Shown here one piece after another: positions 1 through 6,773 of a stretch of 17,719 bases of DNA. Below the pieces are notes generated by a model that worked only from the letters and a program-made list of their open reading frames with translations, did no database searches and was not told the DNA's origin. Position 1 is the stretch's first letter; each line of letters opens with the position of its first letter. The stretch lies in assembly GCA_964400655.1 (NCBI GenBank), contig CAYNVN010000178.1, forward strand, positions 1 to 17,719. The letters are read 5' to 3'. A program made the position numbers and the translations under genes. This stretch comes from B16-G9 sp964400655. Lineage in GTDB: Bacteria > Bacteroidota > Bacteroidia > Bacteroidales > F082.

Positions 1-309
1 GGTTCAACAACAGGATTGTTAAAGTATGCACGTGAAAGTGATGCTGAAAAATTTATAGTAGCCACCGAAACCGGTATTTTACATCAAATGCACAAGGAGT
101 CGCCCGGTAAGGAATTTTTGATTGTTTCAACCGACGAAACCTGTGCCTGTAACGACTGCCCCTATATGAAACTCAATACCATGGAAAAACTTTATCTTGC
201 TTTAAAAAATGAACAGCCTGAAATATTGATGGATGAAACATTGATGGAACAGGCCCGTAAACCGATTGAAAAAATGCTGGATATTTCAAGAAAACTTAAG
301 CTGATTTAG
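1..309 (+). CDS. nadA: Quinolinate synthase NadA, C-terminal part (5' end outside window)
   Basis: Quinolinate synthase condenses iminoaspartate with dihydroxyacetone phosphate to quinolinate in de novo NAD synthesis, using a [4Fe-4S] cluster. The open frame runs in from the left edge (first residues GSTTGLLKYA) and ends at TAG 307-309, leaving about 102 C-terminal residues of a protein usually near 310-350 aa. Visible hallmarks are the GST segment, the FIVATETGILHQM stretch, and the Cys-rich C-A-C-N-D-C-P-Y-M segment followed by KLNTMEKLY. This Cys-rich part supplies the last cluster ligand in the family. The first ATG (16) is internal, not the gene start. Only a fragment is seen, but the match to the family is clear. 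Confidence 0.93.
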   Translation, partial: GSTTGLLKYARESDAEKFIVATETGILHQMHKESPGKEFLIVSTDETCACNDCPYMKLNTMEKLYLALKNEQPEILMDETLMEQARKPIEKMLDISRKLKLI

Positions 310-331
310 TTTTATATAACTTGTATTTAAT

Positions 332-536
332 GAAGTTGTTTAAAGTTAACTTATTGATTATAACTGTATAATATTTAAAGAGTCTGTTCAAAAAGTAATT
401 TTAAGTTATATTATCAGTTTAAGCAGTAGTTGTCACACTGAGCGCCTGCCTTGCCGACAGGCAGGAAGTCGAAGTGTGACACGCTCTTCTACGGTAGAAT
501 ATTAATATTTTCAAGTTGTTAACTTTAAACAACTTC
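332..536. repeat. MITE-like element bounded by perfect 19-bp inverted repeats
   Basis: The left arm GAAGTTGTTTAAAGTTAAC (332-350) is the exact reverse complement of positions 518-536. A further TTGA/TCAA pair lies just inside (354-357 and 511-514). The enclosed ~205 bp carry no ORF but contain a second, GC-rich hairpin (432-480). Perfect terminal inverted repeats around a short non-coding body resemble a miniature inverted-repeat transposable element. I see no clear target-site duplication, and mobility is inference. It could instead be a long-range RNA fold downstream of nadA. Confidence 0.5.
432..480. repeat. Nested GC-rich hairpin with GTCACACT / AGTGTGAC arms
   Basis: The outer stem is GTCACACT (432-439) with AGTGTGAC (473-480). 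The inner stem is CCTGCC (445-450) with GGCAGG (460-465). GC content is far above the surroundings. The phrase GTCACACTGAGC...GTCGAAGTGTGAC resembles an interspersed palindromic repeat I recall from many Bacteroidota intergenic regions; that is memory, not a search. It may also act as a transcription end for nadA, although no U-tract follows. Confidence 0.55.
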
Positions 537-654
537 TATTCTAAAATTACAAATTGTTTTTGTGTTAAGAAACTGATTTTTTCAATATTGACAACATTAA
601 ACGTGTTGTTAACACCCGTTGTATATGCTTGCTAAAATTTATTAATTTAGCCCT

Positions 655-1191
655 ATGAAAAACAGTATTCGGCTTATACTTATTTTGTTTTTATCCGGTG
701 TTGCATTAACATCGTGTTCCGATAAGGTTTTATTTACCCGTCAGATGCAACAGGTTTTGTATAAAAATGAAATTAACATGGGTCATGTTCAGTTTTATAA
801 CTCAAAAAAAATAGTGTTAAAACGAAATTTAAGTTCGGAAGAAACCAAAGTTGCCAGCGGTAAAATACGATTTGAAAACGGAAAATTTGTTGAAGAAATC
901 ATCATACCTAAACACACTCCGGGAATTGCCGTTAAAAGCGGAAAAAATTATTTGAACATTGCTTTTGAACGCGATAAACACAAGAATCTTAAATTTTTAC
1001 TTAACTACAATGATAACTATCAGCTCTCGGCCAAAGAGTGGGATAAAAATTACGGTAAAGTAAATTACGATACACTTACTTACTATATTTTACCGGGCGG
1101 TGCCAAGGCATTACTGGAAGTGGGTAAGGATAACGTAAATAAATTTACCAAAAAGAAAAGAAAACTTAAAGGGGTAAGGATCGACCGTTGA
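655..1191 (+). CDS. Hypothetical lipoprotein
   Basis: 178 aa with a type II signal peptide: a Lys near the start, a hydrophobic core, and the lipobox LTSC with Cys21 as the lipidation site, so the mature protein should be anchored in an envelope membrane. I recognise no domain. The mature part is rich in Lys and Asn with alternating polar/hydrophobic stretches suggesting beta structure (residues ~40-130), and the C-terminal 15 residues are strongly basic (TKKKRKLKGVRIDR). The ATG at 655 is well placed for the signal peptide. The TGA stop overlaps the extreme 5' region of the following MORN gene (its ATG is 5 bp downstream), so the two are very likely cotranscribed and translationally coupled. 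Function unknown. Confidence 0.8.
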   Translation: MKNSIRLILILFLSGVALTSCSDKVLFTRQMQQVLYKNEINMGHVQFYNSKKIVLKRNLSSEETKVASGKIRFENGKFVEEIIIPKHTPGIAVKSGKNYLNIAFERDKHKNLKFLLNYNDNYQLSAKEWDKNYGKVNYDTLTYYILPGGAKALLEVGKDNVNKFTKKKRKLKGVRIDR

Positions 1192-1196
1192 ACATA

Positions 1197-2705
1197 ATGT
1201 TTAAAACCATATTACTTGTTATTTTATTTGTTGGATTTGGTTTTGTTGACGGCTATTCGCAGCAAAATAAAATCAATCCCGACGGTTACAACGTATTTTA
1301 TTACGGTAACGGTGTTAAGTCAAGCGAAGGTACCATGCGTAACGGCAAACCCGACGGTTACTGGAAAAACTACTATGAAACCGGTATTTTAAAATCGGAA
1401 GGAAACCGTAAAAATTATCAATTGGACAGCTTGTGGCGGTTTTATAACGAAGAGGGTAAACTTACGCTTGAAATAAATTATAAAAACGGTAAAAAAAACG
1501 GTTTCAGAATAACTTACAATCCAACCGATATTTCAAAAGAGCATTTTGTTGACGATGTAAAACAGGGTTATTCCTATGTTTTGGATACCACCGGCCGCAT
1601 AAAAATGGAAATTCCTTTTGTTGACGGTTTGGAAAACGGCATTGCCCGCGAATTTGATAAGGAGGGTAATATCATTCAGCTTATACAATACAAAAAGGGT
1701 TATGTGGTAAACCGTGAGCGTATCAATCGTTACGATGCCGACCACCGGCCCCATGGTAAATGGAAATGGTTTTACAAAGACGGTAACCTTAAAGCGGAAG
1801 GAACTTTTTCTCACGGACTTAAAAACGGATATTTTAAAGAGTACGATGAAAAGGGTAATTTATTAACCGTTTCAAAATATGTAAACGGCGAAAAGGAACA
1901 ACAAGTCGAGGAACTTACCAAACTTGATGTAAAAACCGATTACTGGCCCAACGGAAAGCGTAAAATAACCGCATCTTATAAAAACGGTGTTCCCGAAGGT
2001 GTACGTCGTGAATACAACAAAGAAGGAAAAATAGAGAAATCTTACATTTTTCATAACGGTAAAATTATTGCAGAGGGTATTTTTACCGATTCGGGCGAAC
2101 ACGAAGGATTATGGAAAGAGTATTACGACGATCACAGTCTTAAATCGGAGGGGAACTACAGTAAGGATAAAAAAACCGGCCGGTGGAAATATTATTATCC
2201 TAACGGACAACTGCAGGAGACCGGCGAATATGAAAACGGAAATCCGGAAGGAAAATGGTTGTGGTATTATCCGTCGGGTAAGCTACTTCGCGAAATGTCG
2301 TATTACGAAGGAAAACGTGATGGTGTAATTACCGAATACGATGAAGATGGAAATGTTGTGTTGCAGGGCGAATATCTTGAAGACAAACGTGATGGAAAAT
2401 GGATATATCAAACCGGTGATGCTAAAGAAGTGGCTCAATACAGTGACGGTTTTAAAAACGGATGGGACAGAATTTATTCAAACGACGGCACTTTATTGTT
2501 TGAAGGCAAGTTTATTGACGATAATCCAAACGGTGTTCATAAATGGTATTGGCCCAATGGCAAACTTAAAAAAGAGGGTCGTTATGTGATGGGCATAAAA
2601 ACCGGCGACTGGAAAACATATACCGAAACGGGTGAACTATTTCTGGTCATTACTTATCAAAATGGCAAGGAGTTAAAATACGACGGCATTAATATTGGTG
2701 ATTGA
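1197..2705 (+). CDS. Exported MORN-type repeat protein (YwqK-like repeats)
   Basis: About 502 aa from the ATG at 1197. An in-frame TTG at 1188 would add three residues before the signal peptide and overlap the upstream stop; I prefer the ATG. An N-terminal signal peptide (MFKTILLVILF..., cleavage after about GYSQ) predicts export. The rest is ~17-18 tandem units of 20-24 residues of the form G-x-W-x-x-Y-x-x-x-G-x-L-x-x-E-G-x-Y-x-x-G, the MORN_2 pattern. The two repeat blocks are separated by a charged linker near residues 230-245 (GEKEQQVEELTKLDVK). Such repeats form extended beta-hairpin sheets and probably bind other proteins or surfaces. Databases often label the family 'toxin-antitoxin system YwqK family antitoxin'; nothing here supports a toxin partner. 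It probably works with the upstream lipoprotein. Confidence 0.85.
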   Translation: MFKTILLVILFVGFGFVDGYSQQNKINPDGYNVFYYGNGVKSSEGTMRNGKPDGYWKNYYETGILKSEGNRKNYQLDSLWRFYNEEGKLTLEINYKNGKKNGFRITYNPTDISKEHFVDDVKQGYSYVLDTTGRIKMEIPFVDGLENGIAREFDKEGNIIQLIQYKKGYVVNRERINRYDADHRPHGKWKWFYKDGNLKAEGTFSHGLKNGYFKEYDEKGNLLTVSKYVNGEKEQQVEELTKLDVKTDYWPNGKRKITASYKNGVPEGVRREYNKEGKIEKSYIFHNGKIIAEGIFTDSGEHEGLWKEYYDDHSLKSEGNYSKDKKTGRWKYYYPNGQLQETGEYENGNPEGKWLWYYPSGKLLREMSYYEGKRDGVITEYDEDGNVVLQGEYLEDKRDGKWIYQTGDAKEVAQYSDGFKNGWDRIYSNDGTLLFEGKFIDDNPNGVHKWYWPNGKLKKEGRYVMGIKTGDWKTYTETGELFLVITYQNGKELKYDGINIGD

Positions 2706-2706
2706 T

Positions 2707-2748
2707 TGGTTGGTTGCTTGTTGCTGGTTACTTGATGCTCGTTGCCCC
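2707..2748. repeat. Degenerate 7-bp tandem repeat (TTGCTKG-like)
   Basis: Six consecutive 7-mers follow directly after the MORN-gene stop: TGGTTGG, TTGCTTG, TTGCTGG, TTACTTG, ATGCTCG, TTGCCCC. On the other strand they read roughly CAACMAG. The composition (G/T rich, strand-biased) differs sharply from the coding DNA. No function is evident. Confidence 0.5.
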
Positions 2749-2762
2749 TCCCACACGCCCCC

Positions 2763-2890
2763 TGTGTCATCCCGAAGGAGGTACGACTGAGGGATCTCCT
2801 GAGGATTGGCCTGTCCTTCAGACAAAAGATAATTCGGACGTTCATATTAGGGGATTTCTCGGTCGTGCCTCCCTCGAAATGACGGGGGGT
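2763..2890. repeat. ~120-bp palindromic interspersed repeat
   Basis: The left arm 2766-2800 (begins GTCATCCCGAAGGAGG) pairs with the right arm 2849-2883 (ends CCTCGAAATGAC). Comparing one arm with the reverse complement of the other, every difference is a transition, and several leave G-U pairs possible in RNA. A ~48-bp spacer separates the arms. I recall similar GTCAT..CGA..GAGG..ACGA..GA elements scattered in Bacteroidota intergenic DNA. Open frames across it on both strands are artefacts of the palindrome. Confidence 0.65.
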
Positions 2891-2910
2891 AATAAAGGAG
2901 TGACTTGATT

Positions 2911-2981
2911 TAACTCTAAGTACTCCAGGCACTTTAGGCACTCTACACTTCAAGTACTTTAGTGCATTCCAGACACTTTAA
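2911..2981. repeat. Degenerate 9-bp tandem repeat (consensus RYACTYYAR)
   Basis: Eight units run nearly head to tail: TAACTCTAA (2911), GTACTCCAG (2920), GCACTTTAG (2929), a shortened GCACTCT (2938), ACACTTCAA (2945), GTACTTTAG (2954), GCATTCCAG (2964) and ACACTTTAA (2973). It runs straight into the terminator hairpin. Units are too short and have no spacers, so this is not a CRISPR. Role unknown; probably replication-slippage or repeat-element DNA. Confidence 0.6.
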
Positions 2982-3028
2982 AGACACACCGTCTCTGTTT
3001 AACGGAAACAGAGATAGACGGCGTGTCT
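2982..3028. terminator. Strong bidirectional terminator hairpin between convergent genes
   Basis: The arms AGACACACCGTCT-CTGTTT (2982-3000) and AAACAGAGATAGACGGCGTGTCT (3006-3028) form a long stem with one small bulge and a tight loop (AACGG). It lies between the end of the plus-strand MORN gene and the minus-strand GNAT gene stop at 3036. No clean U-tract is present, so activity is inferred from position and stem strength. Confidence 0.65.
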
Positions 3029-3035
3029 CAAAAAT

Positions 3036-4151
3036 CTAAAACTCTTTTACAAAACATCTTCTGCGTTTGTGCTGAATATGGTCGTAGCTTTTCCAGGTGG
3101 TAATGCCCTTTTGATTGGTTTCAAACATTCCGGTGGTTTCGGTAAATTTGATGTTATATTTTTGAATAACCTGTTGTAATTCGTTAATAAGGATGGCGGG
3201 TAACCCGAGTTTTTGATATTTGGGATCGACACCGGTAAGCAGTAAATCCATCACTTCGGGATGTTTTATGGCTTTCATCAGGTGGATAAATCCAAAGGGA
3301 AAAAGTTTTCCTTTAGCTTTTTGCATGGCTTCCGATAAACTGGGCATTCCTACTATAAATGCAACCACCGCTCCCTCTTTTTTAATCACTTTAACAAATT
3401 CAGGACTTAAAACCTTAAAATATTTATCGGCATAATAGTTTATCATTTTTTGTGAAAACGGTGCCACATACGGAAGTTCGTCGAAAGCTTTGTTCAGCAA
3501 ACCGAATACATCGCGCATTACAACTTTAAGATCGTTTTTTGTTTTAAAATGTAATACTTCCAGATTATTTCTCTCTTTGATGATATTGGCGAGGCGTGTG
3601 GCTTTTGCAGGAATTTCTTTTCCCATTTTCAGGCGAAACTCCACCCAGTCTATCTCTTTTTGATAACCCAGGGCTTCAATGTGTTTTTGATAATAGGGAA
3701 AGTGCATAACCGATGCAATGGAGGGTAAATAATCGAAACCTTCAATAAGCAATCCCTGATTGTCGAAATTGGTAAAGCCGAGCGGTCCGTGAACCGCTTC
3801 CATCCCGTTTTGTTTCAGCCAGTCTTCGGCGGTTTCATAAAGTTTTTTCGACACCTCTGTATCATCAATAAATTCCATTCTACTGAAACGGCCCATCTTT
3901 TTTCCAATCTTTTCGTTGTAGGTGTGATTAATGATGGCACCTATTCTGCCAACACATTTACCCTCTTTCCATGCTGTCCAGAACTTAGCATTGCAAAATT
4001 CAAATGCGGGATTGGTATCTTTACTTAAGGCTTTACGTTCGTCGGTTTTTAAAGGGGGAACCCAAAACGGATGATCTTTATAAAGGTCAAATTGAAAATC
4101 AACAAATTGTTTTATCTCTTTGGGACTGTTAACTTCTTTTATTTCAATCAT
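3036..4151 (-). CDS. GNAT-superfamily acetyltransferase-like protein
   Basis: 371 aa, soluble. An N-terminal part (residues ~1-130) contains a GNAT-like strand pair (CVGRIGAIIN) and the FW-V-PPL segment seen in this Bacteroidota family. The C-terminal half has a second GNAT-like region: VVAFIVGMP followed by LTGVDPKYQKLGLPAILINELQ, where Q-x-x-G-x near the start of a helix resembles the acetyl-CoA pyrophosphate-binding loop. The last ~30 residues (ETTGMFETNQKGITTWKSY) are typical of the family. Acyl donor and acceptor cannot be predicted. The gene has its own excellent promoter (4169-4199), so it is probably transcribed separately from the upstream aldolase gene on the same strand. Confidence 0.7.
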   Translation of the reverse strand: MIEIKEVNSPKEIKQFVDFQFDLYKDHPFWVPPLKTDERKALSKDTNPAFEFCNAKFWTAWKEGKCVGRIGAIINHTYNEKIGKKMGRFSRMEFIDDTEVSKKLYETAEDWLKQNGMEAVHGPLGFTNFDNQGLLIEGFDYLPSIASVMHFPYYQKHIEALGYQKEIDWVEFRLKMGKEIPAKATRLANIIKERNNLEVLHFKTKNDLKVVMRDVFGLLNKAFDELPYVAPFSQKMINYYADKYFKVLSPEFVKVIKKEGAVVAFIVGMPSLSEAMQKAKGKLFPFGFIHLMKAIKHPEVMDLLLTGVDPKYQKLGLPAILINELQQVIQKYNIKFTETTGMFETNQKGITTWKSYDHIQHKRRRCFVKEF

Positions 4152-4168
4152 AATTGATTATTTTTTTA

Positions 4169-4199
4169 CAAATGTACTTTTTTTAAACGTGGTTTCAAA
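4169..4199 (-). promoter_or_regulatory. Bacteroidota-type promoter for the GNAT gene
   Basis: On the minus strand TTTG (4199-4196), then exactly 19 nt, then TACATTTG (4176-4169) matches the Bacteroidota sigma-70 consensus TTTG-N17-23-TAnnTTTG with no mismatch. The ATG at 4151 lies 17 nt after the -7 box, giving a leader of only ~10 nt. It is the only promoter in the window in which both boxes are perfect. Confidence 0.75.
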
Positions 4200-4208
4200 A
4201 GTGGTGCT

Positions 4209-5246
4209 TTAACCTTTTTTCAATTCATCATCAAGTTTTGATATAAAACCGTTGATGTCTTCTTCGGTAGTGTCCCACGAACACATAAGGCGAACCTCAT
4301 TAATTTCATAATTCCAATAGTGGAAATAGTAATGTTTTTGTAAGCGGGGAATGATTTGGGACGGTAAAATAGCAAAAACACCGTTTGCCGTAACAGGATG
4401 GGTAATGGTAACTTCGGGAAACCGTTTTAGTGCGGCAGATAATTTTTTTGCCATTTGGTTGGCAACAGCAGCATTTTTTTGCCACAGGTTGTTTGTCAGA
4501 TAACGGTCGAACTGAGCGGCAATGTATCGCATTTTTGAATGAAGCTGCATGTTTTGTTTACGGCTGTATTGAAAATTTTTGGCAAGTTCGGGCTTTAAAA
4601 AAACCACCGCTTCGCCAAACATTAAACCGTTTTTGGTTCCGCCAAACGAAAGCACATCCACACCGGTATCGGTAATCATCTCTTTAAACGAAACACCGAG
4701 GGCAACGGCTGCGTTGGCAATACGTGCTCCGTCAACATGCAAAAACATATTGTTTTCATGGGCAAAACCGGCAAGCGTTGCAATTTCATCGGGATAATAA
4801 ACAGTTCCCGATTCGGTAACCTGCGAAATGGAGATGATGCGGGGTTGTGAATGGTGCTGAAAGCCGATGCTTTGTAAAAAGGGCTTTACATCACGGGGTG
4901 TTATTTTCCCGTTTGTGGTTTTTACGGAATAAATTTTACTTCCGGTAATTTTTTCGGGCGCACCGCACTCGTCTTCGTTCATATGTGCCGTATGTGCCGA
5001 AACAATGGCCTCGTAAGGTTTAATCAAATGCTGAACACCAAGCACGTTGGCCGCTGTACCGTTATATACAAAAAACACCTTTACCTCTTTACCGAAATGA
5101 TCACGGAATTTGCCGATTGCCGATTGTGTAACAAGGTCTTCAGGTTCTCCGTAGGCAGGATTATGGCCCGTGTTGTTTGCCTGTTGCAGGGCTTCCATTA
5201 TTTCGGGGCAAACCCCCGACCAATTATCGCTGGCAAAACTTTTCAT
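4209..5246 (-). CDS. ltaE: Low-specificity L-threonine aldolase
   Basis: PLP enzyme cleaving L-threonine/allo-threonine to glycine and acetaldehyde (cytosol). 345 aa from the ATG at 5246, the family's normal length. Visible features are the N-terminal SDNWSGVCPEIMEAL, AYGEPEDLVTQ, the YNGTAAN loop (61-67), His84/His87 in the SAHTAHMNEDE segment (PLP ring stacking region), HVDGARIANA (170-179; Asp172 and Arg175 contact PLP), and the Schiff-base lysine Lys205 in LSFGGTKNG. An in-frame upstream ATG (5396) would add 50 low-complexity residues and overlap the divergent kinase gene, so I reject it. Exact stereospecificity cannot be read from sequence. Confidence 0.9.
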   Translation of the reverse strand: MKSFASDNWSGVCPEIMEALQQANNTGHNPAYGEPEDLVTQSAIGKFRDHFGKEVKVFFVYNGTAANVLGVQHLIKPYEAIVSAHTAHMNEDECGAPEKITGSKIYSVKTTNGKITPRDVKPFLQSIGFQHHSQPRIISISQVTESGTVYYPDEIATLAGFAHENNMFLHVDGARIANAAVALGVSFKEMITDTGVDVLSFGGTKNGLMFGEAVVFLKPELAKNFQYSRKQNMQLHSKMRYIAAQFDRYLTNNLWQKNAAVANQMAKKLSAALKRFPEVTITHPVTANGVFAILPSQIIPRLQKHYYFHYWNYEINEVRLMCSWDTTEEDINGFISKLDDELKKG

Positions 5247-5318
5247 AAGGTAAAAATAAAATAAAACAGGGTTGTAACAGCATTTTATGTGTGATTTTAA
5301 GTTTTTGAAATTTAATGT

Positions 5319-5326
5319 TAAATTTG
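5319..5326 (+). promoter_or_regulatory. -7 box (TAAATTTG) of the fructosamine-kinase-family gene
   Basis: Perfect TAnnTTTG ending 20 nt before the ATG at 5347, in the 100-bp divergent gap with ltaE. No TTG at the usual 17-23 nt upstream, so the -33 element is weak or absent. Confidence 0.5.
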
Positions 5327-5346
5327 ATGTGTAATAACCGATTATC

Positions 5347-6216
5347 ATGAGCTGGAAATACGGAATAGAAAATTTATTATCAACCAAACTGAACAAGCGG
5401 ATTGAAATTATTAACGACAGTTATGTGGGCGGTGGTTCCATAAACGATACGAGAAAAATTAAAACAACGGCAGGCGATTTTTTTGTTAAAATCAATTCGG
5501 CTTCAAAATTTCCGTCAATGTTTGAAAAAGAGGCCAAAGGTCTTGATGTTTTGGGCAAAACCGCAGAAATTGATGTACCCGAAACAATAGGTTTCGGAGA
5601 AGAAGACAATATTGCCTTTCTTGTTCTAAAATTGATTAAAAGTGCTCCGATGGTGAATAATTTTTGGGAAATATTTGGAAAAAGGCTTGCCGCATTGCAT
5701 CGTAATACCCATCAATATTTTGGGTTTGATCATGATAATTACATCGGATCGTTGCCACAAAGCAACCGGCAGCACAATACATGGGAGGATTTTTTCAGGG
5801 AGGAGCGGCTGGAACCTCAAATTGCCATGGCTTTTAACAACGGTTCGGTTGACAGATCAACGGTAACCATGTTCGATCGGTTTTTTTCAAAACTTGACGG
5901 GCTCTTTCCCGATGAGCCGCCGGCCTTGATTCATGGCGACCTGTGGGGCGGCAATTTCATGGTGAACGAAAAGGGTGAACCGGTTATCATCGATCCTGCC
6001 GTTTATTACGGACATCGCGAAATGGATTTGGGTATGTCGCAACTGTTCGGCGGCTTTGATAACAGGTTTTACGAAGCTTATCATAAAAATTATCCCCTGG
6101 AACCGGGCTGGCAGGAGCGTATGGACTACTGCAACCTCTATCCGTTGATGGTTCATGTTAACTTATTCGGTGGCGGATATGCCGGTTCGGTAAAAAGTAT
6201 TTTAAGGAGGTTTTAA
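5347..6216 (+). CDS. Fructosamine kinase family protein (FN3K/YniA-like)
   Basis: 289 aa, cytosolic, aminoglycoside-phosphotransferase fold. Family members phosphorylate ketosamines (fructosamine/ribulosamine adducts) on proteins or small molecules and so start deglycation. Seen here: a nucleotide-binding Gly-rich region GGGSINDTR (28-36), a VKI lysine at Lys48, Glu62 in a following helix, the catalytic loop HGDLWGGN (196-203, Asp198 as base, Asn203 as metal ligand), and IDPAVYYGHREMDLG (215-229, Asp216 as the metal-binding Asp). Trp200 in HGDLW is characteristic of FN3K proteins rather than generic APH enzymes. Length is normal. It stands alone, divergent from ltaE and followed by a convergent lipoprotein gene. 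Actual substrate unproven. Confidence 0.88.
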   Translation: MSWKYGIENLLSTKLNKRIEIINDSYVGGGSINDTRKIKTTAGDFFVKINSASKFPSMFEKEAKGLDVLGKTAEIDVPETIGFGEEDNIAFLVLKLIKSAPMVNNFWEIFGKRLAALHRNTHQYFGFDHDNYIGSLPQSNRQHNTWEDFFREERLEPQIAMAFNNGSVDRSTVTMFDRFFSKLDGLFPDEPPALIHGDLWGGNFMVNEKGEPVIIDPAVYYGHREMDLGMSQLFGGFDNRFYEAYHKNYPLEPGWQERMDYCNLYPLMVHVNLFGGGYAGSVKSILRRF

Positions 6217-6259
6217 TTTTATAAATATTAAACCTATTTTTAACGATTATCAATTTATT

Positions 6260-6294
6260 ATCCGTTGGAACCGGATTGTTTTACCGTGGTAAAA
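6260..6294. terminator. Possible bidirectional terminator (two small hairpins)
   Basis: In the convergent gap between the kinase gene and the lipoprotein gene, ATCCG (6260-6264) pairs with CGGAT (6272-6276). It is followed by the 16-bp near-palindrome TTTTACCGTGGTAAAA (6279-6294), which gives a run of seven Ts on the minus strand. Both stems are short, so this is tentative. Confidence 0.4.
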
Positions 6295-6302
6295 AAAGGT
6301 AA

Positions 6303-6752
6303 TTATTTAAAAACCTCGAAACTTACTGACTTTTCTAAAATAACCGAATCGCCTTTGTAAACATACGATTTTGCCGTTCCGGTTAATTTATATTGAGGAG
6401 TTTTTTGAAACAGTGATACATGAATTGAGCGATCGGTGGCCGACAAATCAAAGTAATAATCGGTATTCTCTTTTTTCCCCATATAGGATTTGTAAAATTT
6501 GTCGGGCGACTTTACCAAAAACTTTATTTTATTATCCGGCAACGCGGTGACTGTAACAAAAACCGTAACTTCTTCGGTAACTTCCGGATTGTTCATGCTG
6601 TAATAATTTCCGGTTCCTTCATATTCGCCGGCCCAGGTACTGTTGGGACATTCGTTGCAGTAATTCCAATCGTTTTGATCATCATCAGTTTTGCAGGCTG
6701 ACATAAAACAAACCACACCGAATAAACACAAACTTAAAATAACCGTTTTCAT
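6303..6752 (-). CDS. Hypothetical surface lipoprotein
   Basis: 149 aa. A type II signal peptide ends in the lipobox M-S-A-C (Cys20). The residues after it, K-T-D-D-D-Q-N-D, look like the Lys/Asp-rich lipoprotein export signal that sends Bacteroidota lipoproteins to the cell surface. A CNEC pair (residues ~33-36, near NYCNECPN) could form a disulfide or bind metal. The remainder alternates short polar and hydrophobic strands and resembles a small beta-sandwich or lipocalin-like fold (WAGEYEGTGNYY...). No known family recognised. It starts 21 bp after the rodA stop on the same strand and is likely the last gene of the mrdA-rodA transcript. Confidence 0.75.
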   Translation of the reverse strand: MKTVILSLCLFGVVCFMSACKTDDDQNDWNYCNECPNSTWAGEYEGTGNYYSMNNPEVTEEVTVFVTVTALPDNKIKFLVKSPDKFYKSYMGKKENTDYYFDLSATDRSIHVSLFQKTPQYKLTGTAKSYVYKGDSVILEKSVSFEVFK

Positions 6753-6773
6753 ATTTTATTTAGTAGTATTTAA

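Larger units (their letters stand above)
310..654. other. 345-bp non-coding gap between nadA and the lipoprotein gene
   Basis: No credible ORF. The gap is very AT-rich apart from one GC-rich hairpin (432-480) and is mostly filled by an inverted-repeat-bounded element (332-536). The 9-mer GTTGTTAAC occurs at 515-523 and again at 605-613. A possible -7 box with one mismatch (TATGCTTG, 624-631) lies 23 nt before the ATG at 655, the same distance as the better promoters in this window. No convincing -33 box goes with it. Confidence 0.6.

Noticed and set aside
1188..2705. Toxin-antitoxin module suggested by YwqK-type repeats
   Set aside because: The protein is exported and the neighbour is a lipoprotein; no toxin-like gene is next to it. 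The label comes from repeat similarity only.
2702..2908. 68-aa plus-strand ORF after the MORN gene
   Set aside because: Same repeat DNA read on the other strand; no start context, domain or gene-like composition.
2657..2953. 98-aa minus-strand ORF with a TTEKSPNM...RRSLSRTSFGMT-type sequence
   Set aside because: It lies across the palindromic repeat and the 9-bp tandem units and overlaps the MORN gene end; its sequence is what those repeats give in translation.
2911..2981. Possible CRISPR-like or regulatory repeat array
   Set aside because: Units are only 9 bp, degenerate and without spacers; no cas gene is present.
5247..5396. N-terminal extension of threonine aldolase by 50 residues
   Set aside because: The extension is low-complexity, unlike the family N-terminus, and overlaps the divergent kinase gene; the ATG at 5246 gives the normal start MKSFASDNWSG.
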